Shown here piece by piece: positions 33,549-41,310 of a DNA stretch of 41,310 bases. Position 1 is the first letter of the stretch, and each line of letters begins with the position of its first letter. The translations under genes and the position numbers were made by a program. The notes below the pieces were generated by a model that was given only the letters and a program-made list of their open reading frames with translations, did not search any database and had not been told where the DNA came from. Source of the DNA: Burkholderiales bacterium (GTDB lineage Bacteria; Pseudomonadota; Gammaproteobacteria; Burkholderiales; Burkholderiaceae_C); the NCBI GenBank assembly GCA_947448955.1, contig CANFPU010000017.1:1-41310 (forward strand), given 5' to 3'.

Positions 33549-35099
33549 ATGAGTTGGCAACCCGAAGTCGATGAATTGCGTCGCCGCCAGGCGCTGGCTC
33601 GTCGGATGGGCGGTCCGGACAAGGTCAAACGCCAACACGACGGCGGCAAACTGACGGTTCGAGAGCGCATCGATGCCCTGCTCGACCCGGGCAGCTTTCA
33701 TGAGATCGGTTCCGTCGCCGGCAAAGCCAGCTACGACGATGCGGGCAATCTCCTCGACTTCAATGCCAGCAACACGCTGATCGGTCGTGGCCGGCTGGAC
33801 GGCCGGCCCATCGTGTTGCAAGGTGACGACTTCACGGTGCGTGGCGGTGCTGCTGATGCGGCCATCTGGGCCAAGTCCGCGTTGGCCGAGCAGATGGCCA
33901 ACGAATTGCGCTTGCCCATCGTTCGGCTCGTTGATGGCACCGGCGGCGGCGGCTCGGTGAAGTCGCTGGAAGTCGACCAGCGCACCTATGTGTCGCAGAT
34001 GATCGGCTGGCAGTTCGTGACCGAGAACATGGGCTTGGTGCCGGTCGTCGGCCTGGCGCTGGGCTCGGTGGCCGGTCTGGGCGCTGCGCGCGTGGCGTCG
34101 AGCCACTACTCGATGATCGTCAAGGGCAGCGCGCAGATGTTCATCGCTGGCCCTCCGCTGGTCGCTCGGGTGGGCGCCGCGATCGACAAGGAGGCGCTCG
34201 GCGGCAGCCACATCCATGCCGGTAACGGCGCGGTCGATGATGAGGTCTCGTCCGAGGCCGAGGCCTTCGCGCGCACTCGCCAATTTCTGTCCTACCTGCC
34301 CACCTCGGTCTACGAGTTGGCTGCGCGCGGTCCACAGACCGATGACCCGAACCGGCGCGAAGACTGGCTGATCGAGGCGATCCCGCGCGATCGGCGCAAG
34401 GTCTACAACGCGCGCCGCATCATTGAAGCCGTGGTCGACCAGGGCAGCTTTTTCGAAATCGGCAAGCTCCACGGCCGCTCGACCATCACCGGACTGGCCA
34501 GGCTCGACGGTTGGCCAGTGGCTTTGTTGGGCAGTGATCCTTACCACTATGGCGGCGCTTGGACCGCGGACAGTGCGATCAAGGCCGCGCGCCTGGTCGA
34601 CTTGGCGCAGACCTTTCACCTGCCCATCGTGCAACTGGTCGACATCCCGGGTTTTTTGATCGGGCTGGCGTCGGAGCAAGCGGCCACGATCCGGCGCGGC
34701 GTCACGGCGCTGGCGGCGCTGCACCAAGCCACGGTGCCAATGTGCTCGTTCATTCTGCGCAAGGCCTTCGGTGTGGCCGGCGCCGTGCAGACCAACGACC
34801 GCAAGCTGCACTACCGCTATGCCTGGCCTTCGGGCGACTGGGGTTCGCTGCCGCTTGAAGGCGGCGTCGAGGCCGCTTACCGCGCTGAACTCGACCAAGC
34901 CGAGGACCGGGCCGCGCTGCTCGAGCAGATCACCGCGAGGCTGAACCAGTTCCGGTCACCGTTTCGCACCGCCGAAGCCTTCCTGGTCGAGGAAATCATC
35001 GATCCGCGCGACACCCGTGCGCTGCTGTGCGAGTTCGCCAACCTGGCCGCACCGCTGCGCCAGGCTGGGCCGACCTCATCGTTTTTCATGCGACCCTGA
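33549..35099 (+). CDS. Acyl-CoA carboxylase, carboxyltransferase (beta) subunit
   Basis: This subunit moves the carboxyl group from biotin to an acyl-CoA, as in propionyl-, methylcrotonyl- or geranyl-CoA carboxylases. The 516-residue protein has the N-terminal half (LTVRERIDALLDPGSFHEIG, VLQGDDFTVRGGA, RLVDGTGGGGSVKSLE) and the C-terminal half (VDQGSFFEIGKLHGRSTITGLARLDGWPV, LVDIPGFLIG, FGVAGAVQ). No biotin carboxylase or biotin-carrier gene is next to it, so its partner must be elsewhere or it works differently. The ATG was chosen for the AGGAG upstream; the open frame extends back to 33444 without family sequence. It is followed after three bases by the transporter ATPase gene. Confidence 0.9.
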   Translation: MSWQPEVDELRRRQALARRMGGPDKVKRQHDGGKLTVRERIDALLDPGSFHEIGSVAGKASYDDAGNLLDFNASNTLIGRGRLDGRPIVLQGDDFTVRGGAADAAIWAKSALAEQMANELRLPIVRLVDGTGGGGSVKSLEVDQRTYVSQMIGWQFVTENMGLVPVVGLALGSVAGLGAARVASSHYSMIVKGSAQMFIAGPPLVARVGAAIDKEALGGSHIHAGNGAVDDEVSSEAEAFARTRQFLSYLPTSVYELAARGPQTDDPNRREDWLIEAIPRDRRKVYNARRIIEAVVDQGSFFEIGKLHGRSTITGLARLDGWPVALLGSDPYHYGGAWTADSAIKAARLVDLAQTFHLPIVQLVDIPGFLIGLASEQAATIRRGVTALAALHQATVPMCSFILRKAFGVAGAVQTNDRKLHYRYAWPSGDWGSLPLEGGVEAAYRAELDQAEDRAALLEQITARLNQFRSPFRTAEAFLVEEIIDPRDTRALLCEFANLAAPLRQAGPTSSFFMRP

Positions 35100-35102
35100 C
35101 CC

Positions 35103-36206
35103 ATGGCTCTGGCTACCCTCAACCCGGCGCCGAATGCGCTGGCCGACACACCCGAATCAGCGGCGCCGTTGCTCGAGGTGCGCGACCTCAGCATCCACTT
35201 CCGCACCGGCGCTGGCGAGGTGCAGGTCACCAACCAGGTCTCGTTCAAGCTGCGAGCGGGCGAGCGGGTCGGTGTGGTTGGCGAGAGCGGCTGCGGCAAG
35301 ACCGTCACCGGACTGTCGCTGCTGCGCTTGTTGCCCAAGCCGCCGCGCAGCCGTGTCACAGGGCAGATTCTGTTCGAGGGCCGCGATCTGCTGGCGCTGT
35401 CTGATCCCGAGATGCGCGATGTTCGCGGGCGCAGCATCAGCATGATCTTCCAGGAGCCCATGAGTGCGCTCGATCCGGTGTTCACGATCGGCTACCAGAT
35501 CGGTGAAACCCTGCGCGCGCATTTCAAGGTCGGTGCCCGCGAGGCGCGCGAGCGTGCGATCGAGGCGCTGGCCTCAGTGGGTATACCGCTGCCGGAACGG
35601 CGCCACGACGAGTATCCGCATCAGCTGTCTGGCGGCATGCGCCAGCGCGCGATGATCGCCATCGCACTGGCCTGCGAGCCCAAGCTGCTGATTGCCGACG
35701 AACCGACGACTGCGCTGGACGTGACCGTGCAGGCGCAGATCGTGGATTTGCTGCGCAAGCTCTCCGAGCGGACGGGAACCTCGCTGCTCTTCATCACGCA
35801 CGATCTGGGCGTGGTGGCCGAAACCTGCGAACGGATGATCACGATGTACGCCGGCCAGGTGGTCGAGGACGGCAGCACCGACACCGTGCTCAAGCGCCCG
35901 CTGCATCCGTACAGCTCGGGTCTGTTGCGATCGATCCCGCGGCTGTCCGAGCGCAAGACCGCGCTGCCGTCGATTCGCGGGCGTGTGCCTTCGGCGCTGG
36001 AGATGCCTGCCGGCTGCCGTTTCGCGCCGCGATGTTCACACCGTGTCGAGGCCTGTGGCGAGCCCCAGCGGGTGCACGATGTCGGCGCGCATCGAGTGCG
36101 TTGCGGTCAACACCAGACGCTGGTGCTGCCTGGCGCGGTCGGATCTGCCATCGCCAGCCCTGCCGCTCACCCCGTTCAGCCCGTGCAGCCTGCGGTGGTC
36201 GCGTGA
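35103..36206 (+). CDS. Peptide/nickel-type ABC transporter ATPase (OppD/DppD family)
   Basis: A 367-residue ATPase of the Opp/Dpp family. It has Walker [10 protein letters not shown], the Q-loop [20 protein letters not shown], signature [15 protein letters not shown], Walker [14 protein letters not shown], and the H-loop [11 protein letters not shown]. The C-terminal oligopeptide-transporter extension holds [14 protein letters not shown], whose Cys cluster can bind a 4Fe-4S centre in DppD. An Ala/Pro-rich tail follows (about 345-367). It pairs with the next gene, whose ATG overlaps its stop by one base. The cluster suggests import of a peptide-like or other small solute, powered by this heterodimer. 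Confidence 0.95.
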   Translation: MALATLNPAPNALADTPESAAPLLEVRDLSIHFRTGAGEVQVTNQVSFKLRAGERVGVVGESGCGKTVTGLSLLRLLPKPPRSRVTGQILFEGRDLLALSDPEMRDVRGRSISMIFQEPMSALDPVFTIGYQIGETLRAHFKVGAREARERAIEALASVGIPLPERRHDEYPHQLSGGMRQRAMIAIALACEPKLLIADEPTTALDVTVQAQIVDLLRKLSERTGTSLLFITHDLGVVAETCERMITMYAGQVVEDGSTDTVLKRPLHPYSSGLLRSIPRLSERKTALPSIRGRVPSALEMPAGCRFAPRCSHRVEACGEPQRVHDVGAHRVRCGQHQTLVLPGAVGSAIASPAAHPVQPVQPAVVA

Positions 36207-37222
36207 TGGCCGACCGCATCATGGGCTCACAGCAAACCACCGGCGGCAAGCTGGTGCAGGTGCATGACCTGCGCATCCATTTCCGCACCGGCAAAGGGCT
36301 GGAAACCGTCAAGGCGGTGGACGGGGTGGACTTCGACGTGCGTGCCGGCGAGACCTTTGGCGTCATCGGCGAATCCGGCTCTGGCAAGTCCACGCTCGGC
36401 CGCGCGCTGGTGTGCCTGACCAAGCCCACCGGCGGGCAGCTGTTGCATTCGGGCGTCGACCCGTATTCGTTGTCGTCCAAGGCCTTGAAGAACGCGCGCC
36501 GCGAGTTCCAGATCATCTTCCAGGATCCGAGCGCGGCGCTCGATCCGCGCATGACGATTCTGCGCAGCGTCCGGCAGCCGCTGGACATCCTTGGCGATAT
36601 CGATGCTGCCGAGCGCAACCGCCTCGCCTTCGAAGCGATCGATCGTGTGGGATTGCCCGCCGAGTACGCAAAGCGCTATCCGCACGAGTTGTCAGGTGGC
36701 CAAAAGCAACGCGTGAACATCGCGCGAGCACTCACGCTGCGGCCGCGTCTGATGGTCTGCGACGAAGTGGTGGCTGCGCTGGATGTGTCGATACAGGCCG
36801 ATATCCTGAACCTTTTCTCGGACCTGCAGCGCGAGTTCGGGCTGACCTATGTGTTCATCACACACGACTTGGGCGTGGTCTCGCATGTGTCGGATCGCAT
36901 CGCGGTGATGTACCTGGGTCGCTTCATGGAGATGGGACCGGCCGACCAAGTCTCGGCTCGCCCGCTGCACCCCTACACGCAGGCGCTGCTGTCGTCCGAG
37001 CCGGTGCCGCTGCCCTTGGAAATGCGCTCCGACCGCCGCATCATTCTCGAGGGCGAGATCCCCAGCCCGATTTCGCCGCCTTCTGGCTGTCGCTTCCGCA
37101 CCCGTTGCCGGTATGCGATCGACGAATGCGCGCGAACCGTGCCAGCTTGGCGCGAGATCGAACCCCAGCGATTCATTGCCTGTCATCTGGCCGAAAAGCT
37201 GGCAGCCAGTCCCCCCGACTGA
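36206..37222 (+). CDS. Peptide/nickel-type ABC transporter ATPase (OppF/DppF family)
   Basis: The second ATPase (338 residues) of the same transporter. Walker A is GESGSGKSTLGRAL, the Q-loop FQDPSAALDPRMTI, the signature LSGGQKQRVNIARAL, and Walker B is LMVCDEVVAALDVSIQA. VVAALD stands where most OppF proteins have PVSALD. The H-loop is [14 protein letters not shown]. The C-terminal CRFRTRCRYAIDEC cluster is present. The start is the ATG overlapping the upstream stop; the longer open frame from 36032 lies inside the previous gene. It ends 65 bases before the substrate-binding-protein gene. Confidence 0.95.
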   Translation: MADRIMGSQQTTGGKLVQVHDLRIHFRTGKGLETVKAVDGVDFDVRAGETFGVIGESGSGKSTLGRALVCLTKPTGGQLLHSGVDPYSLSSKALKNARREFQIIFQDPSAALDPRMTILRSVRQPLDILGDIDAAERNRLAFEAIDRVGLPAEYAKRYPHELSGGQKQRVNIARALTLRPRLMVCDEVVAALDVSIQADILNLFSDLQREFGLTYVFITHDLGVVSHVSDRIAVMYLGRFMEMGPADQVSARPLHPYTQALLSSEPVPLPLEMRSDRRIILEGEIPSPISPPSGCRFRTRCRYAIDECARTVPAWREIEPQRFIACHLAEKLAASPPD

Positions 37223-37287
37223 TCGCCGCGTCAGCGCGGCCAACCCGTCATCGTCCACCGATGCAGACTTTTCAAACGAGGAAACCC

Positions 37288-38883
37288 ATGAACAAGAACG
37301 AACAACCTGCCAACCTGCTGGCCGGCCTGGAGGGCCAGGCATTGGATCGCCGGCAAGTCATGGCGCTGATCGCGGGCGCTGCCAGCGCCGCCGGACTGTT
37401 GGGCAGCAGCAGCGCGCAGGCGCAGGAGGCGCCGCGAAAGGGCGGCGTGCTCAAGGTGGCAACGCCGACGAACCCGTCGTCACTCGACCCGATGACCGGT
37501 CGATCAGGCTATGACCATGTGCAGCTCTACACGATGTTCGACACGCTGTTCGAGTGGGATTACCAGGCGCTGACGCCAAAACCCGGTCTGGTCAAGGCTT
37601 GGAAATTTACCGATCCGAAGACGCTGGTGATGGACCTGGAGCCGGGCGTCACGTTCCATGACGGCTCGCCCTGCGATGCCGCGGCGGTCAAGTTCAACCT
37701 CGACCGATCCCGCAGCGATGCGCGCTCGAACATCAAGTCCGACCTCGCGTCGCTGGAAGCCGTGGACGTGACCGGTCCGCTGCAGGTCACCCTCAAGCTC
37801 AAGGCGCCCGACACTTCGCTGGTGTTGGTGCTGTCTGACCGCGCCGGCATGATGTTCTCGCCGACGGCTGCCAAGGCGCAGGGCGCTGACTCTGACCGCA
37901 AGCCGGTGGGTGCCGGCCCCTGGAAGTTCGTCAACTGGACCGACAACGAGAAGGTTGTCGTCGCCCGCTACGAAAAGTACTGGCGTCCTAACCGTCCTTA
38001 CCTTGATGGCATCGAGTTCGCGATCATCACCGACACCAACACCGGTCTGCGCTCGGTGGTGACCGGCCAGAACCAGTTCGCGCACGGACTGGCGCCGCAG
38101 CAGAAAGTGCTCATCGACCGCTCCAAGAACCTCAAGGGGATGGCCACGCCGACCTTGTTCGTTCACCTGTTCTTCCTGAACTACGGCCGTGCGCCGCTGA
38201 ACGATCCGCGGGTGCGACAAGCGATGAACTTGGCGATCGACCGCGACGCGTTCAACAAGGCCACGCAAGGCGGTATCGGCGAGCCGGCGAACACACTGCT
38301 GCCCAAGGCGCACTGGGCGCATGAGGGGTCGCTGGAAAACGCTTACCGATACGACCCCGCGCAGGCGCGCAAGCTGCTGGCTGAAGCCGGCCACAAGGAT
38401 GGACTGGAGCTCAACATCATTGCCTGGAACGACCAGCGCTCGGTGCAACGCCAGGAGATCCTGCTCGAGCAGATGGGCAAGGCTGGCTTCCGGCTGAAGT
38501 TTCAGCAGTTCGCGGTCGCCGACGCCACCGCCCAGTTCTTTGGCGCTGACAAGAAGGGCGACGCCTACCTGGCCGCCTGGACCGGACGCCCGGACCCCAG
38601 CCTGACCCTGCAGCTGATGTTCGCCAAGGACTCGTACTTCAATGCCGGCAAGACCGACCCGGCGACGGGTCGGGCCGAGGCGCAGCAGGAGTCGATCGCG
38701 GTCGAGGCCTCGGCCGATCGCAAGAAGGCTTTCTCCAAACTGCAGAAGATCGCCGTCGATCAGTCGCTCACCGTGCCGATCGTGGTCCAGTACGACCTGC
38801 AGGCTTTGCACGAGAAGGTGCAGGGCTATCAGCCCAACCTGCTGGGCAAGCCGAAGTTCGAGACCGTCTGGCTCAAGCCCTGA
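37288..38883 (+). CDS. Family 5 extracellular solute-binding protein (peptide/nickel type)
   Basis: The 531-residue periplasmic receptor of the ABC importer. A long leader (MNKNEQPANLLAGLEGQALD) precedes a twin-arginine-like DRRQVMALIAGAASAAGLLG and a cleavage site near AQAQEA (about residue 48), so it may be exported by the Tat pathway. Family-5 blocks follow: LKVATPTNPSSLDPMTG, the YTMFDTLFEWD strand, PGVTFHDGSPCDAAAVKFNLDR, GAGPWKFVNW and NDPRVRQAMNLAIDRDAF. GAGGAAA precedes the ATG; an in-frame ATG at 37261 is less likely. A strong hairpin lies just after the stop, before the permeases. The ligand is unknown; peptides, opines and glutathione are among those known for the family. Confidence 0.95.
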   Translation: MNKNEQPANLLAGLEGQALDRRQVMALIAGAASAAGLLGSSSAQAQEAPRKGGVLKVATPTNPSSLDPMTGRSGYDHVQLYTMFDTLFEWDYQALTPKPGLVKAWKFTDPKTLVMDLEPGVTFHDGSPCDAAAVKFNLDRSRSDARSNIKSDLASLEAVDVTGPLQVTLKLKAPDTSLVLVLSDRAGMMFSPTAAKAQGADSDRKPVGAGPWKFVNWTDNEKVVVARYEKYWRPNRPYLDGIEFAIITDTNTGLRSVVTGQNQFAHGLAPQQKVLIDRSKNLKGMATPTLFVHLFFLNYGRAPLNDPRVRQAMNLAIDRDAFNKATQGGIGEPANTLLPKAHWAHEGSLENAYRYDPAQARKLLAEAGHKDGLELNIIAWNDQRSVQRQEILLEQMGKAGFRLKFQQFAVADATAQFFGADKKGDAYLAAWTGRPDPSLTLQLMFAKDSYFNAGKTDPATGRAEAQQESIAVEASADRKKAFSKLQKIAVDQSLTVPIVVQYDLQALHEKVQGYQPNLLGKPKFETVWLKP

Positions 38884-38888
38884 AAACA

Positions 38889-38922
38889 CGCTGCGCCGGG
38901 CGAGTCAGCGCCCGGTGCAGCG
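38889..38922 (+). terminator. Strong intergenic hairpin between receptor and permease genes
   Basis: Two 14-base arms, CGCTGCGCCGGGCG and CGCCCGGTGCAGCG, pair fully with one G-U pair around a six-base loop (AGTCAG). No T-run follows. Such hairpins after binding-protein genes often shield the upstream mRNA from 3' decay or partly stop transcription, giving more receptor than permease. Confidence 0.6.
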
Positions 38923-38937
38923 TCATGTGAGTGCATC

Positions 38938-39897
38938 TTGGATACCAGAAGACGAATTCGCCTCATCGGCAGCCGGTTGTTGCAGATTGCGCCGGTGGTC
39001 GTGCTCGCCACCTTCGTGGTGTTCGGGCTGATGCACCTCGTGCCCGGCGACCCGGCGGTGACGCTGGCCGGTGATTACGCCACGGCGCAGCGCATCGAGG
39101 AAATCCGCCACGCTTACGGCTTTGACCGGCCGTTGCTGGTGCAGTACTGGAGTTGGCTGTCAGGCGCGCTGCAGTTCGATCTGGGCAAGTCGCTGCAGTC
39201 GAACGAACAAGTCTCGGCGATGATCGCGCACCGCTTCCCGAACACGCTGATCGTGGTGGTGATGGCTTTGTTGCTGTCGATGGTCATCGGTGTGCCCTTC
39301 GGCATTCTGGCGGCCACCCGTTCGGGTGGCCGGCTCGATGCTGCGATCACGTCGATCAGTTCGCTCGGGGTGGCGCTGCCCAATTTTTGGCTCGCCCTGA
39401 TCCTGGTGGCCACCTTGTCGCTGGGCTTGGGATTGTTTCCGGCGACCGGATCGGTGTCGGTGTCTAAGAGCTGGTTCGGCGCGATGCACCATGCCACCTT
39501 GCCGGCCATCGCGCTGGCCGCGGGTGGGATCGCCGAGGTCACGCGCCAGCTGCGTTCGGCTTTGGTCGAGGTGTTGTCCTCGCAGTTCGTGCGGACCTTG
39601 CATGCCAAGGGCCTGTCACCCTTGGCCATCCTTTGGAAGCATGGCTTGAAGAACGTCAGCGTGAACCTGCTCACGGTGCTGGGTCTGCTGGTCAACCGCA
39701 TGCTGGGCGCCACCGTCGTCATCGAGGCGGTGTTTGCCATTCCCGGCATGGGCAGCTTGGTCGTGCACGGCGCGGTTGCCAAGGACTTCCCGGTGGTGCA
39801 GGGCGTGGTGCTGACGATGGTGGTCTTGGTGGTCGTGACGAATCTGCTCGTCGACCTGCTGTACACGATGCTCGACCCGCGGGTTGGCAGGGAGTAA
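38938..39897 (+). CDS. ABC transporter permease (DppB/OppB family)
   Basis: A 319-residue inner-membrane permease with about six helices. Typical marks are LLQIAPVVVLATFVVFGLMHLVPGDPA near the N-terminus, RHAYGFDRPLLVQYWSWL, the EAA loop around RTLHAKGLSPLAILWKHGLKN, and FAIPGMGSLVVHGAVAKDFPVVQG near the end. The start is a TTG at 38938 (MDTRRRIRLIGSRL), selected because no in-frame ATG exists before the first membrane helix. A rare start codon and the upstream hairpin both fit lower expression than the receptor. It is followed after three bases by the second permease. Confidence 0.93.
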   Translation: MDTRRRIRLIGSRLLQIAPVVVLATFVVFGLMHLVPGDPAVTLAGDYATAQRIEEIRHAYGFDRPLLVQYWSWLSGALQFDLGKSLQSNEQVSAMIAHRFPNTLIVVVMALLLSMVIGVPFGILAATRSGGRLDAAITSISSLGVALPNFWLALILVATLSLGLGLFPATGSVSVSKSWFGAMHHATLPAIALAAGGIAEVTRQLRSALVEVLSSQFVRTLHAKGLSPLAILWKHGLKNVSVNLLTVLGLLVNRMLGATVVIEAVFAIPGMGSLVVHGAVAKDFPVVQGVVLTMVVLVVVTNLLVDLLYTMLDPRVGRE

Positions 39898-39900
39898 CCG

Positions 39901-40776
39901 ATGTCGTCGACCCATTCGCAGGCCGCTGGCTGGGGCTCGAAGCTGCTAGGCGTCGCGCATTGGTTGCGCCGCGACTTGCGTGCCAGCCTGAGCCTGGGCT
40001 TCCTGCTGTTTCTGGTGGGGGTCGCGGTGTTCGCAACCGTGATCGCCCCACATTCGCCGACCACGCAAGACGTCAACAGCATGCTGCTGCCGCCCAGCGG
40101 CGATCACTGGCTAGGAACCGACGACCTGGGCCGGGACGTGCTCAGCCGCCTGATCCACGGCGCGCCGGCCACGCTGTACGCCAGTTCCTTGGCTGTGGGC
40201 ATTGCCTGCTTGATCGGCATTCCGGTCGGCCTGGTCGCTGGTTTCGTCGGCGGCTGGCTCGATGACGCGATCAGCCGCGTGGTCGACACTTTGTTGTCGT
40301 TCCCGGCCATCGTGCTGGCCATCGGCGTGACGGGCGCCTTGGGCATCGGCCTGACCAACGGCATGATCTCGGTGGGCATCGTTTTCTCGCCGCAGTTGGC
40401 GCGCCTGGTTCGGGCCCAGACCTTGATCATCCGTCAGGAGCTGTACGTCGACGCGGCCCGCTGCTTCGGTGCCAGCACCGTGCGCATCATCGTCCAGCAC
40501 ATCGTGCCCAACGCGATCCAGCCGGTGATCGTGCAGGTGACGTTGCTGTTGGCGGCGTCCTTGCTGGCCGAAGCGAGCCTGAGCTTTCTGGGTCTGGGTG
40601 TGCAGCCCCCGCAACCGAGCTGGGGCGCGATGTTGGCACGGGCCTACAACTACCTTGAGATCGCGCCCGAGCAGATGTATGCGCCTGGCTTCGCGATCTT
40701 GCTGACCGCGCTGTCGTTCAACGCGCTGGGTGAATCGCTGCGCGTGGCGCTCGATCCAACCATGAAGCACCGCTAG
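39901..40776 (+). CDS. ABC transporter permease (DppC/OppC family)
   Basis: The second permease (291 residues), with about six helices. It begins with the cytoplasmic segment usual for OppC, then SLGFLLFLVGVAVFATVIAPHSPT, DHWLGTDDLGRDVLSRLIHGAP, the central channel helices, an EAA loop (YVDAARCFGASTVRIIVQHIVPN) and ASLSFLGLGVQPPQPSWGAML at the C-terminal side. All family blocks are intact. It completes a full importer (two ATPases, receptor, two permeases). It is followed after 79 bases by an acyl-CoA ligase gene. Confidence 0.95.
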   Translation: MSSTHSQAAGWGSKLLGVAHWLRRDLRASLSLGFLLFLVGVAVFATVIAPHSPTTQDVNSMLLPPSGDHWLGTDDLGRDVLSRLIHGAPATLYASSLAVGIACLIGIPVGLVAGFVGGWLDDAISRVVDTLLSFPAIVLAIGVTGALGIGLTNGMISVGIVFSPQLARLVRAQTLIIRQELYVDAARCFGASTVRIIVQHIVPNAIQPVIVQVTLLLAASLLAEASLSFLGLGVQPPQPSWGAMLARAYNYLEIAPEQMYAPGFAILLTALSFNALGESLRVALDPTMKHR

Positions 40777-40855
40777 GCAACTCGCGGCGCGCCACGTTTG
40801 GCGCAAGAACCGATGAACGTGACCGCGTCCGCGGCAACCGATGGAGATGTCCGCC

Positions 40856-41310
40856 ATGCCCTTGTCCGCTGTGATGACCCCGCAGCAAGCCTTCGCCAGG
40901 ATGGTGTCGGAAGGCGATGTCGTGATCGACCGCTTCGACGACTGGGTGCGCCAGCAACCCGACAAGCTCTTCATCGACTACGGCGAGGACGACATCCGGC
41001 TGAGTTATGCGCAGTTCGCGCGCCAGGCCAACGCGGTGGCTGCGGGCCTGGTCGCGCAAGGTGCCATCACCGGCGACCGCATCAGCGTGATGACGCGCAA
41101 CTCGCTGGTCGCCACACTCGTGATGTTCGCCTGCTGGCGTATCGGCTGCATCTATGCGCCGGTGAACTTCAATTACAAGGGCAAGCTGCTGAGCTACCAG
41201 TTGAACGACACGCTGCCGCGCGTGCTGGTCGTTGGCACCGACTGCGCCGAGCCGGTGCACGAGGTGCTGGCCGAGACCTCGATCGAAGCGCTGCTGTTGC
41301 ACCGGCCCCA
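40856..41310 (+). CDS. AMP-binding acyl-CoA ligase, N-terminal part (CaiC-like), cut by window edge
   Basis: The open frame from the ATG at 40856 continues to the window end with no stop (151 full codons). It reads MPLSAVMTPQQAFARMVSEG, then DDIRLSYAQFARQANAVAAGL, GDRISVMTRNSLVATLVMFACWRIGCIYAPVN and YQLNDTLPRVLVVG. These are the N-terminal blocks of the ANL superfamily, closest in feel to crotonobetaine/carnitine-CoA ligases and long-chain acyl-CoA synthetases. The ATP-binding and catalytic motifs lie outside the window, so the substrate cannot be told. GGAGATG lies about nine bases upstream. It probably activates the imported solute or a derivative of it with CoA. Confidence 0.85.
   Translation, partial: MPLSAVMTPQQAFARMVSEGDVVIDRFDDWVRQQPDKLFIDYGEDDIRLSYAQFARQANAVAAGLVAQGAITGDRISVMTRNSLVATLVMFACWRIGCIYAPVNFNYKGKLLSYQLNDTLPRVLVVGTDCAEPVHEVLAETSIEALLLHRP

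Noticed and set aside
32205-34898. Very long minus-strand open frame (897 codons)
   Set aside because: It runs opposite to the rRNA methyltransferase and the carboxyltransferase, both with full family motifs. Its own product has no recognisable domain.

Overview
This 41.3 kb window looks like chromosomal DNA of a high-GC betaproteobacterium, most likely order Burkholderiales. The support is a Bug-type solute receptor, malate synthase G, an lptA-lptB-rpoN block, the argS/SPOR/dsbA order, and uniformly GC-rich third codon positions. I do not name a species.

Left end (1-8384, almost all minus strand): a type I-C CRISPR-Cas locus in the order cas3, cas5c, cas8c (with an internal cas11c), cas7c, cas4, cas1, and the first codons of cas2 running off the window. 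No CRISPR array is visible; it should lie beyond position 1. The locus is split by a plus-strand FitA/VapB-VapC type II toxin-antitoxin pair between cas7c and cas4. The toxin-antitoxin promoter region abuts and overlaps the cas4 start. This is the most unusual feature of the window, and with the internal Shine-Dalgarno/GTG start for Cas11c it merits the closest look.

8385-8759 is a lower-GC spacer with no recognised gene. 8760-16310 is an acyl/amide catabolism group: a CaiB/BaiF CoA-transferase diverges from a Bug receptor, an amidase-signature hydrolase and an SdsA-like metallo-beta-lactamase-fold alkylsulfatase, with a convergent M14 carboxypeptidase. 16539-19990 holds a VanZ-like membrane protein and an O-antigen-ligase-like protein with a large inserted extracytoplasmic domain. 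20049-20933 holds a DksA/TraR zinc-finger protein and a small conserved protein behind an FNR-type palindrome.

20943-25670 (minus strand) carries glcB, a decayed stretch with remnants of a type II haloacid dehalogenase and a LysR regulator, a PsiF-repeat protein, and a Ser/Thr kinase with a cyclic-nucleotide-binding domain whose N-terminus is encoded by a hexanucleotide microsatellite. 25790-33299 (plus) is a housekeeping run: argS, a SPOR protein, dsbA, lptA, lptB, rpoN and an RlmL-like rRNA methyltransferase, mostly with overlapping ends.

33549-41310 (plus) is a tightly packed cluster: an acyl-CoA carboxylase carboxyltransferase, two Opp/Dpp ATPases, a substrate-binding protein, two permeases and the start of an acyl-CoA/carnitine-CoA-type ligase. 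It suggests uptake and CoA-dependent metabolism of a small substrate. No rRNA, tRNA, insertion sequence or CRISPR repeat was recognised.
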